Below, piece by piece: positions 1-5,409 of a DNA stretch of 7,547 nt. The notes beneath the pieces are model-generated. The model saw only the letters and a list, made by a program, of their open reading frames with translations. It had not been told where the DNA came from and searched no databases. The translations under genes were made by a program, and so were the position numbers. Each line of letters opens with the position of its first letter. The first letter of the stretch is position 1. Source of the stretch: Sphingobium sp. (GTDB lineage Bacteria; Pseudomonadota; Alphaproteobacteria; Sphingomonadales; Sphingomonadaceae). Location: NCBI GenBank assembly GCA_030148625.1, contig JASBTC010000085.1:1-7547 (forward strand), given 5' to 3'.

Positions 1-475
1 CGACGATGAAGGTGCGCGCCGGCGGCGTTGCGATCAGGTCGATGTCAGGGACGGTGCGATCGAGCCACTGCATGACCTGGCTGCGGTGGATGATCGCGCC
101 GTGCCGGTCTTGATAGCGCGCGACCTCAGGGTTCGCGTCGACGGTGACGACACGATAGCAGAGCGGCCACTCACACATGGCCGGCTCCCACACACCGGCG
201 AGATAGAAGTGATTGCCGCCATCCAGCGTCACCCGGTAGCGTTTGTCGCCGACCATCATGTGGAACTCGCTGGCCGGGATCAGGCAACGATGGCTCGGGA
301 AGGTCTGCCCCTCGGAGCGGACGAAACGGTAAGCGATGCCATCGCTGAAGCGTGGGTTCGAACCCCAGGTCGCCTCGACCATCTCGATTTCGCTGGCATC
401 GTCCGGATTTCGGCGGATGATGGCGCGGCGGCTTCCAAGCGGGGCATCCGAATCGAAAGGCGTGGGCGACTCCAT
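1..475 (-). CDS. SRAP-family (DUF159) protein, likely catalytically inactive paralogue; 3' end cut by window edge
   Basis: The reading frame is open from the ATG at 475-473 to base 1 (158 codons), so the C-terminus lies outside the window. It aligns by eye with the SRAP protein at 528-1145: 'SRRAIIRRNPDD', 'EATWGSNP', 'YRFVRSEG', 'HRCLIPASEF', 'FYLAGVWEP' and 'DRHGAIIHRSQVMQWLD' match the SRAP core in order. Active SRAP proteins use Cys2, an Asn, a Glu and a His. Here the first ~40 residues, including Met-Cys, are absent. The Asn position is Arg50/Phe51, the Glu is Met73 and the His is Gln122; only the Arg of 'RSE' (Arg53) remains. No in-frame upstream codon gives an 'MC' start. The ATG is five bases from a LexA box and has no Shine-Dalgarno, so the mRNA may be leaderless or the start may be downstream, for instance Met32. 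Family membership is fairly certain; loss of the known chemistry is inferred from missing residues. A DNA-binding or regulatory role is possible but unproven. Confidence 0.8.
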   Translation of the reverse strand, partial: MESPTPFDSDAPLGSRRAIIRRNPDDASEIEMVEATWGSNPRFSDGIAYRFVRSEGQTFPSHRCLIPASEFHMMVGDKRYRVTLDGGNHFYLAGVWEPAMCEWPLCYRVVTVDANPEVARYQDRHGAIIHRSQVMQWLDRTVPDIDLIATPPARTFIV

Positions 476-480
476 GTCGG

Positions 481-495
481 GAACATAATGTGAAC
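481..495. promoter_or_regulatory. LexA (SOS) box in the divergent SRAP promoter region
   Basis: The sequence GAACATAATGTGAAC is a perfect GAAC-N7-GAAC direct repeat (GTTC-N7-GTTC on the other strand), the alphaproteobacterial LexA operator. It lies in the gap between two divergent SRAP genes, 32 bases before the plus-strand GTG start and 5 bases before the minus-strand ATG. It contains CATAAT (484-489), a plausible -10 element for the plus-strand gene, and reads CATTAT on the minus strand. LexA bound here should therefore block both promoters. It shares GAACATAA...GAAC with the box ahead of imuA. I see no clear -35 hexamer. Confidence 0.85.
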
Positions 496-510
496 AAGGA
501 TGAGTCGCAA

Positions 511-516
511 GGAGGG
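511..516 (+). promoter_or_regulatory. Shine-Dalgarno that fixes the GTG start of the SRAP gene
   Basis: GGAGGG lies 11 bases before the GTG at 528. Together with the need for Cys at position 2 it supports this non-ATG start, which puts Cys codon TGC at 531-533. Confidence 0.7.
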
Positions 517-527
517 CTAAGCGTCTC

Positions 528-1145
528 GTGTGCAACAATTATAGGCTGGAAGTCGACATCGCTTCGATCGTCGAGGACTTCTCGGACCTGAAAATCAAGA
601 TCAAGATGTCAGAGGGCACGCCGAACGTCGCGGCGCGCGAGGATATCAAGATTAGCGACACAGCACCAATAGTACGCGGGATCGAGGGCGACCGCGGTGC
701 AGGCGATCTGATCAACCGCAAGTGGAGCTGGCCTGGTCAGAGCGGCAAGCCGGTCTACAATTTCCGCTCGGAAGGTCGCGCGTTCAACAGTGGTAGGTGC
801 CTTATCCTCGCTGACGGCTTCTACGAATTCACCGATCCGCTGCCTGGGGAGAAGCGTAAGACCAAATGGCTGTTCACGCTCAAGGATCACGACTGGTTCT
901 GCATCGCGGGCATCTGGCGCACCGATCCTAAGACCGGCGAGGCGTTCACGATGCTGACCACCGAGCCGGGCGAGGATGTGGCTCCCTACCATCATCGGCA
1001 GATCATCCCGTTGCCGCGCGACCGGTGGGCGGACTGGCTCGACGGCGCTGTGCCCGCCAATGAGGTGCTGCGGGTCTTGCCGAAAGGCAGTTTGGCCGTC
1101 ACGCGAGCCTTCCCGCCCGAAGCAACACAGGGAATGCTGGCCTGA
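528..1145 (+). CDS. SRAP-family protein (YedK/HMCES-like abasic-site crosslinking protein)
   Basis: This 205-residue protein has the full SRAP active site. Cys2 follows the initiator, Asn78 and Arg80 lie in 'YNFRSEG', Glu100 in 'DGFYEF', and His155 in 'YHHRQIIPL'. SRAP proteins such as E. coli YedK and human HMCES expose Cys2 after methionine removal and form a thiazolidine DNA-protein crosslink with abasic sites in single-stranded DNA, shielding them from strand breakage. The older name is SOS response-associated peptidase. The start is GTG, chosen because it places Cys directly after the initiator and because GGAGGG (511-516) sits 11 bases upstream. The LexA box at 481-495 should make it damage-inducible. 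Its stop TGA shares its A with the ATG of the DUF1810 gene, so the two are probably co-transcribed and translationally coupled. Length is close to the family norm. Confidence 0.93.
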   Translation: MCNNYRLEVDIASIVEDFSDLKIKIKMSEGTPNVAAREDIKISDTAPIVRGIEGDRGAGDLINRKWSWPGQSGKPVYNFRSEGRAFNSGRCLILADGFYEFTDPLPGEKRKTKWLFTLKDHDWFCIAGIWRTDPKTGEAFTMLTTEPGEDVAPYHHRQIIPLPRDRWADWLDGAVPANEVLRVLPKGSLAVTRAFPPEATQGMLA

Positions 1146-1582
1146 TGCCTGACGAGACCTCGCTCGATCGCTTCGTCGAGGCGCAGACCCTCGCCTATCC
1201 GACCGCGCTCGCCGAGATTCGGCGCGGCGCCAAGCGCTCGCACTGGATGTGGTTCATCTTCCCGCAGATCGCCGGTCTCGGTCAAAGCCCGACCGCGCGC
1301 CATTTCGCGATCCGCTCGCTGGATGAGGCCCGCGCCTATCTCGACAATCCGGTGCTCGGGATCCGTTATGTTGAATGTGTCGAGGCGCTGCAGGATCTGA
1401 CGGTGAGCGACCCCATCGCGGTGTTCGGCGAGATCGACGCCATGAAGCTACGTTCGTCGCTGACGCTTTTCGAGCAGGCGCGCCTGCTTGCCTTGTTCGC
1501 GGCCGCGCTTGATCGCTGGTTCGCGGGAAAGCGGGACGACGCTACCTTGTCGTTGCTGGAGGAAGCGCCACCCTCGCGCTGA
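1145..1582 (+). CDS. DUF1810 family protein
   Basis: The 145-residue product matches DUF1810, a compact, mostly helical family of unknown function that is sometimes mislabelled 'calpastatin'. Diagnostic stretches are 'DRFVEAQ' (8-14), 'ALAEIRRGAKRSHWMWFIFPQIAGLG' (21-46), 'SPTARHFAIRSLDEARAYLDNPVLGIRYVECVEAL' (48-82) and a C-terminal 'FGEIDAMKLRSSLTLFEQA' (94-112). There is no signal peptide or membrane segment, so it should be cytoplasmic. The ATG overlaps the SRAP stop codon by one base, and a modest AGGGA (1129-1133) lies 11 bases upstream. This places it as the second gene of the LexA-controlled SRAP unit. A role in DNA-damage tolerance is suggested only by that position; the sequence does not reveal a reaction. 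Length is typical for the family. Confidence 0.9.
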   Translation: MPDETSLDRFVEAQTLAYPTALAEIRRGAKRSHWMWFIFPQIAGLGQSPTARHFAIRSLDEARAYLDNPVLGIRYVECVEALQDLTVSDPIAVFGEIDAMKLRSSLTLFEQARLLALFAAALDRWFAGKRDDATLSLLEEAPPSR

Positions 1583-1606
1583 CGCTCCCATCATCGTCAG
1601 CCGGTA
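1583..1606. other. Convergent gap between DUF1810 and PfpI genes
   Basis: Twenty-four bases separate two genes that face each other tail to tail. I see no stem-loop with a T-run, so no intrinsic terminator can be called for either gene. Confidence 0.6.
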
Positions 1607-2164
1607 TCAGGCGTCGACCTGACGCCCTTCAGCGAACTCCTCGACGAGCTTGGCGCAGAAAGCCGGCAGATCGTCGGGCTTCCGGCTCGTTACCAGGCCC
1701 TCATCGACCACGACTTCCTGATCGACCCAATTGCCGCCGGCATTCTCGATGTCGGTGCGCACGCTCGGGAAGGACGTGAGTGTGCGGCCCTCGACGACGT
1801 CGGCTTCGACCAAAAGCCAGGGGCCATGGCAGATGACGCCGACCGGCTTCTTCTGGTCGAAAAAAGTTTTGACGAACGCGACCGCGTCGTCATCCGCGCG
1901 CAGCTTATCGGCACCGACACAGCCGCCGGGAATGATCAGACCGTCGAAGTCATCGGCGGACACGTCGGCGAAGGTCGTGTCGACCGCGTACTCGCCGCCG
2001 GGATCGAGATCGTGATTGTTTGTCTTTGCCTGCCCGCTCTCGAGGCTGATCACGGTCACGCTGGCGCCTGCCTGTTCGACGGCCTCCTTGGGTTGGACGA
2101 ATTCCGGCTCTTCGGTGCCGCGCGGTGCGATGAGGATCGCGATCGATTTGCCTTTGAGGGACAT
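1607..2164 (-). CDS. DJ-1/PfpI family protein (type 1 glutamine amidotransferase-like domain)
   Basis: The 185-residue product belongs to the PfpI branch of the DJ-1/ThiJ superfamily, near YhbO and the 'general stress protein 18' type. It opens with a Rossmann-like strand, 'KSIAILIAPRGTEEPEF', where Glu18 is the conserved acid. It has 'FDGLIIPGG' (73-81) and the nucleophile elbow 'VGVICHGPWLLVEA' (108-121), with Cys112 followed by His113. 'TSFPSVRTDIENAGGNWVDQEVVVDEGLVTSRKPDDLPAFC' (130-170) is typical of the family. Members are reported as deglycases or glyoxalases protecting proteins and nucleotides from methylglyoxal, or as stress-linked hydrolases; which applies here is unknown. The start at 2164 was chosen because the domain begins there and AAAGG precedes it with suitable spacing; the frame stays open for 39 further codons upstream, but that stretch is Arg-rich and unlike the family. 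It converges on DUF1810 and diverges from imuA. I see no LexA box on its side. Confidence 0.92.
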   Translation of the reverse strand: MSLKGKSIAILIAPRGTEEPEFVQPKEAVEQAGASVTVISLESGQAKTNNHDLDPGGEYAVDTTFADVSADDFDGLIIPGGCVGADKLRADDDAVAFVKTFFDQKKPVGVICHGPWLLVEADVVEGRTLTSFPSVRTDIENAGGNWVDQEVVVDEGLVTSRKPDDLPAFCAKLVEEFAEGRQVDA

Positions 2165-2420
2165 GCTCAGCCTTTCGGTTCTACGCTTTTCAAGGGCGGT
2201 TCTGCGGGGAGCCGACAGGCGTCGGCGCTGCTGGAGAAGCGCTCGGGGATTAACAGCGTTCCCCAGCGCTACCCGTTTCAAAGTAGCGATGCGCTGCGCC
2301 GATCCAACAGGGAGGTGAGTGGATGGGCGATTAGGCCCGACTCCGACCCGGATGTTTTCGAACGTCCGGCGGTGGCCGCCTCAAGGATTTTTCTGACTTG
2401 CGGAATCAATCGGGCTCGTG
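2165..2420. other. Intergenic region between divergent PfpI gene and imuA
   Basis: This stretch must hold the promoter of the PfpI gene and the upstream part of the imuA promoter. I find no convincing gene or RNA in it. It has two short inverted repeats: CGCTAC at 2267-2272 with GTAGCG at 2283-2288, and GGGGA at 2245-2249 with TCCCC at 2260-2264. On the minus strand GGAAC (2262-2258) is followed after 16 bases by CGCTT, a weak resemblance to the alphaproteobacterial EcfG general-stress promoter (GGAAC-N16/17-CGTT), about 95 bases before the PfpI start. That match is imperfect. Confidence 0.5.
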
Positions 2421-2435
2421 GAACATAACACGAAC
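2421..2435. promoter_or_regulatory. LexA (SOS) box upstream of imuA
   Basis: GAACATAACACGAAC is a perfect GAAC-N7-GAAC direct repeat, the alphaproteobacterial LexA operator. It ends 17 bases before the imuA ATG. CATAAC (2424-2429) inside it could be the -10 element, in the same place as CATAAT in the SRAP box, so LexA would block RNA polymerase directly. LexA control of imuA-imuB-dnaE2 is established in alphaproteobacteria such as Caulobacter. Confidence 0.88.
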
Positions 2436-2452
2436 ACCCGAGTCGATTGCTT

Positions 2453-3229
2453 ATGAACCATGTCGTCCAAATAGCGGAGCCGTCACGCGCCGACCAGATT
2501 GTCGCCCTCCGCGCCGAGCTGGCGCGTGCCCAGATCGCACGCGGGCCAGCGCTGGCGTTCGGGATCGCCGCCGTTGACGATCGACTCTCCGACCATGGAC
2601 TTGACGGCGCCGGCCTTCACGAGATCGCTGCGGCACGACCGTCATCGAGCGACGATGCGGCGGCCACCCTGTTCGCCGCCGGGATCGCGGCCCGGTTCGC
2701 CTGCCAGCCCGGCTTCTCGGTACTTTGGGCACTGTCCAAATTCGATCTCTATGCGCCGGGGCTCGAGCAGGTCGGGCTCGGCCCCGATCGCATCTTCTAC
2801 GCGTCGGGTCGCAAGGACAGCGACGTGCTGGCACTGGCCGAGGATGCCTTGCGTGACGGAGCGCTCGCCTGCGTGATCGCCGAGGTGAAGGCGGCCGACC
2901 AGACCGCGACCCGTAGACTCCAGCTTGCCGCCTCGGACGGCAAGACGCCGATGCTGCTCTACCGCCGACACCGGGCGCGCGATCGCTGCCCGCTCGACCA
3001 GCCGTCCGCCGCGATGACGCGCTGGCGGATCGGCTGCGCGTCGTCCGCGCGGTTGCCCTATCCCGGCGTCGGCCGTGCGCGCTGGTCGGTCGAGCTGGTC
3101 CGCCAGCGGGGCGGTAACCCCTTTTTCCTCGAATGTGAAGCTTGTGATGACCAGGGTCGCCTCGCTCTACCTGCCCCAGCTCGCGATCGAGCGGCTGCGC
3201 AGGTCGGAGCGGCTAGCCAAGCCGCCTGA
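2453..3229 (+). CDS. imuA: ImuA, RecA/SulA-like mutasome accessory protein
   Basis: ImuA is the first gene of the SOS-induced mutasome cassette and is needed with ImuB for DnaE2-dependent translesion synthesis and damage-induced mutagenesis. The 258-residue product has the ImuA pattern: an N-terminal helix 'ADQIVALRAELARAQ' (13-27), 'AFGIAAVDDRLSDHGLDGAGLHEIAA' (35-60), a RecA-like core with 'VLWALSKFDLYAPGLEQVGLGPDRIFYA' (90-117) and 'DVLALAEDALRDGALACVIAEV' (124-145), then 'ATRRLQLAASDGKTPMLLYR' (152-171). The site equivalent to the RecA P-loop ('AAARPSSSDDAAAT', 59-72) has no Walker A lysine, so ATP binding is doubtful, as is usual for ImuA. The start is uncertain: ATG at 2453 is preferred, but a TTG two codons upstream (2447) is also open, and neither has a good Shine-Dalgarno. 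The C-terminal 83 bp overlap imuB. Confidence 0.9.
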   Translation: MNHVVQIAEPSRADQIVALRAELARAQIARGPALAFGIAAVDDRLSDHGLDGAGLHEIAAARPSSSDDAAATLFAAGIAARFACQPGFSVLWALSKFDLYAPGLEQVGLGPDRIFYASGRKDSDVLALAEDALRDGALACVIAEVKAADQTATRRLQLAASDGKTPMLLYRRHRARDRCPLDQPSAAMTRWRIGCASSARLPYPGVGRARWSVELVRQRGGNPFFLECEACDDQGRLALPAPARDRAAAQVGAASQAA

Positions 3230-4997
3230 GCGAGCGCTCATCCCGGCCCAGCCGCGCTTCCCGGCGCCGATCGACGGCGACCCCGGCGCTTGCTCGGTCC
3301 CGCGCGGGCTTGGCTGGCGGCCCGGCGCGTGCTGGGCCTTGGCCGATCACGGCGCCGCCGAATGGCCGCGCGGCCGCGCGGCGACAGGCAGGCCAGACCA
3401 AGCCAAGATCGACACGATGCCCGCGCATCAGCGTCCGACGATGCGCGAGATGGGCCGGCGCAGCGAAGCCGCCGAGCATCCGTTCAAGGCGATGCCGCCG
3501 GACGAAGGCGCGCCGGGGTCAGCCTCGACGGGGATGGCGCCGACATGGTCGACGCTGTGGGGCCGGCCGACCATCCTGATCGAACGCAGCGGTCAGCGCG
3601 AGGTCGTCACCGCCGCATGTCCGATCGCGCTGGAGTGTGGCCTGCGGCCTGGCATGGCGGCCGCGCACGCCCGCGCGCTCGTCACCGAACTAGACGTGCG
3701 CGAGGCCGCGCCCGAGGCGGACCGGGCCTTGCTCAACCGGCTCGCGCTGCATGCGGTCGGCCATTGGACGCCGACCGCCAGCGTGGCCGGCGCCGATGGC
3801 CTCTGGCTCGATCTGGCGGGAACGACGCACCTGTTCGGCGGCGAAGAACGTTTCTGCCGACGGCTGCTCGCCTTCCTGCGCCGGCTTGGCTTCACCGCGA
3901 TGGTCGCCATCGCCGGCGCGCCGGGGGCGGCGCATGCGCTGGCCCGCTATGGCGGGGCCGCGATCACCATTCTGCCTGCCGGCATGGAAGCTGAAGCGCT
4001 TGCCGACTTGCCGCTGGCAGCGCTGAGGCTGCCCCCGAACGCGCTGACAACCGCGGCGCGGTTCGGACTCGAGCGTGTCGCCGACCTGTACCCGATGCCG
4101 CGCGGGCCACTGGCCCGCCGTCTGGGGCTATCGACGGTCAAGCGGCTCGACCAGGCGCGAGGCGTCATTGGCGAGCCGATCATCCCGATCGTGCCGTTCG
4201 ACATGCCGCGCGTCGAACGCCGCCTGCTCGAACCGATCGGCACCGCGGAGGCGATCACGCAGGTCATCGGAGATCTTGTCGACGACCTAGCCGCCGTGTT
4301 GCAGGCGCGGGGGTTGGGTGTCCGCGCCGCGGTTCTCGCCGCAAGCGTCGTCGACGGTGGCACCCAGCGCATCGGTATCGGCACCGCGCGCGCCACGCGC
4401 GACGCGCGGCATCTCAAGCGCATGCTTGCCATGCGTGTCGAGCGGATCGATCCTGGGCTTGGCATCGAGGGGATGACGCTTGCCGCACCCCGCGTCGAGG
4501 CGCTCGCACCGGAGACATTGACCGCCGTTTTCGTCGATGGCGATCGCACGCCCGATATCGCGCCCTTGGTCGACCAGCTTGGCGGCAGGGTCGGCCCCGA
4601 GCAGTTGTTCCGGCTGTCCTCGGTAGAGAGCGACGTCCCCGAACGCGCCGTTCGCCGCAACGCGCCGCTGGCGCCGACATCCGGCTGGCCAGCATGGAAG
4701 CGGCCGGTGCGCCTGCTCCGCCAACCCGAGCCGCTGTCCAACGTCGTCGCCCTCCTGCCCGATCATCCACCGCGCCGCTTCACCTGGCGCGGACAAGCCT
4801 ACCGCGTCGTCGCCGGCGACGGCCCCGAGCGCATTCACGGCGAATGGTGGCGCCGTCCGGGCGAGCTCTGGGCGGTGCGCGATTATTTCCGGGTGGAGGC
4901 GGAGGGCGGCGAGCGCTTCTGGCTGTTCCGGCGCGGCGACGGCGTCGAGGCCGCGACCGGCGACCTCAGCTGGTATCTGCACGGCCTGTTCGGATGA
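3147..4997 (+). CDS. imuB: ImuB, inactive Y-family polymerase homologue of the mutasome
   Basis: ImuB links DnaE2 to the replication clamp and to ImuA; it resembles Y-family polymerases but has lost the catalytic acids. The N-terminus 'MTRVASLYLPQLAIERLRRSER' (1-22) is the family hallmark, with no Asp where a true Y polymerase has its first metal ligand. The polymerase-like body resumes at 'PTILIERSGQREVVTAACPIALECGLRPGMAAAHARAL' (141-178) and continues through 'GADGLWLDLAGTTHLFGGEERFCRRLLAFLRRLGFTAMVAIAGAPGAAHALAR' (215-267), then a little-finger-like region. The tail contains 'RRFTWRGQAYRV..DGPERIHGEWWR' (543-569), typical of the ImuB C-terminal domain. Residues about 23-139 form a Pro/Arg/Gly-rich insertion that makes the protein (616 residues) longer than many ImuB proteins (around 500). 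The ATG at 3147 was chosen because the hallmark begins there; the frame is open to 3075, with GTG at 3135 as an alternative. It overlaps imuA by 83 bp and ends two bases before the convergent cupin gene. Confidence 0.92.
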   Translation: MTRVASLYLPQLAIERLRRSERLAKPPERALIPAQPRFPAPIDGDPGACSVPRGLGWRPGACWALADHGAAEWPRGRAATGRPDQAKIDTMPAHQRPTMREMGRRSEAAEHPFKAMPPDEGAPGSASTGMAPTWSTLWGRPTILIERSGQREVVTAACPIALECGLRPGMAAAHARALVTELDVREAAPEADRALLNRLALHAVGHWTPTASVAGADGLWLDLAGTTHLFGGEERFCRRLLAFLRRLGFTAMVAIAGAPGAAHALARYGGAAITILPAGMEAEALADLPLAALRLPPNALTTAARFGLERVADLYPMPRGPLARRLGLSTVKRLDQARGVIGEPIIPIVPFDMPRVERRLLEPIGTAEAITQVIGDLVDDLAAVLQARGLGVRAAVLAASVVDGGTQRIGIGTARATRDARHLKRMLAMRVERIDPGLGIEGMTLAAPRVEALAPETLTAVFVDGDRTPDIAPLVDQLGGRVGPEQLFRLSSVESDVPERAVRRNAPLAPTSGWPAWKRPVRLLRQPEPLSNVVALLPDHPPRRFTWRGQAYRVVAGDGPERIHGEWWRRPGELWAVRDYFRVEAEGGERFWLFRRGDGVEAATGDLSWYLHGLFG

Positions 4998-4999
4998 GC

Positions 5000-5362
5000 C
5001 TAGATTTCGATACCGTTCGGCGCGGTGAACACCGCGTCCTGCACGTTCCCGGTGTTCACGACGCCGGTGGGCTCGAACATCAGCACCTCGGCCTCCTCGT
5101 CGGCGGCGGTGCGATGCTCCACCCCGCGCGGGACGAGCACGAACTCGCCCGGTCCCATGTCTGCGATATGGTCGCGAAACTCGACGCGGAAGCGGCTGCG
5201 ATGGACGAGGAAAATCTCGTCGGCATCGGCATGGCTGTGCCACGGGAACACGCCCTGCACCTTGACCAGCTTGACCTCCTGGCCGTTGAGGCGACCGGCG
5301 ACCTTGGGCCGCCAGTGCTCATCGATCAGCGCGAATTTTTCCTGAAGGCGGATGACGTCCAT
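5000..5362 (-). CDS. Small cupin-domain protein, antisense between imuB and dnaE2
   Basis: The 120-residue product is a single-domain cupin, a small beta-barrel that usually holds one metal ion. Motif 1 is '[17 protein letters not shown]' (37-53), with probable ligands His42, His44 and Glu49. Motif 2 is '[15 protein letters not shown]' (70-84), with Pro78, Gly80 and His83. The metal site therefore looks complete. The N-terminus '[37 protein letters not shown]' resembles uncharacterised small cupins; the substrate is unknown. ATG at 5362 is chosen because the domain begins there; the frame is open far upstream, but that extension is Arg-rich and is the shadow of dnaE2. The gene is tail to tail with imuB (2-base gap) and head to head with dnaE2 (47-base gap), so it interrupts the mutasome operon on the opposite strand. 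It has no LexA box of its own. A direct role in mutagenesis is not implied by sequence. Confidence 0.88.
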   Translation of the reverse strand: MDVIRLQEKFALIDEHWRPKVAGRLNGQEVKLVKVQGVFPWHSHADADEIFLVHRSRFRVEFRDHIADMGPGEFVLVPRGVEHRTAADEEAEVLMFEPTGVVNTGNVQDAVFTAPNGIEI

Positions 5363-5409
5363 GGCGCGGGTTGCGGTCGCGCTCGCGTATCCGCCGCGAG
5401 CGTCATGGC
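5363..5409. promoter_or_regulatory. Short divergent spacer between cupin gene and dnaE2
   Basis: These 47 bases separate two divergent start codons and would have to hold any private promoter for either gene. I see no LexA box, no recognisable -35/-10 pair and no good Shine-Dalgarno for dnaE2. The main visible structure is a perfect 8-bp inverted repeat, listed separately. Confidence 0.5.
5380..5402. repeat. Perfect 8-bp inverted repeat just upstream of dnaE2
   Basis: CGCTCGCG (5380-5387) and CGCGAGCG (5395-5402) are exact reverse complements separated by 7 bases. The right arm ends 7 bases before the dnaE2 ATG. It could be an operator for a dimeric regulator of either flanking gene, or an RNA hairpin covering the ribosome-binding region of dnaE2. 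It could also be chance in GC-rich DNA. Confidence 0.55.

Noticed and set aside
86..493. Plus-strand open frame opposite the partial SRAP gene
   Set aside because: The minus-strand SRAP motifs are clear, and this frame shows no family resemblance and ends in the LexA box.
2311..2334. GGAGG followed by a four-codon ATG-GGC-GAT-TAG, a possible leader peptide
   Set aside because: It is too short to support, lies upstream of the probable imuA transcription start, and would not be on the imuA mRNA.
1826..2428. Plus-strand open frame opposite the PfpI gene and running into the LexA box
   Set aside because: The PfpI frame has clear motifs and a ribosome-binding site; this frame is its shadow and ends inside the imuA operator.
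5014..5029. GTTC-N8-GAAC near the end of the cupin gene, a possible LexA site
   Set aside because: Alphaproteobacterial LexA binds a direct GTTC-N7-GTTC repeat; this is an inverted arrangement with the wrong spacing, inside a coding region.
5021..5036. Near-perfect palindrome CGCGGTGAACACCGCG near the imuB and cupin ends, a possible terminator
   Set aside because: It lies inside the cupin coding region with only a two-base centre and no T-run on either strand, so it does not qualify as an intrinsic terminator.
4287..5243. Minus-strand open frame (318 codons) opposite imuB and overlapping the cupin gene
   Set aside because: It is Arg/Ala/Gly-rich and runs across two real genes in the wrong frame, with no family features.
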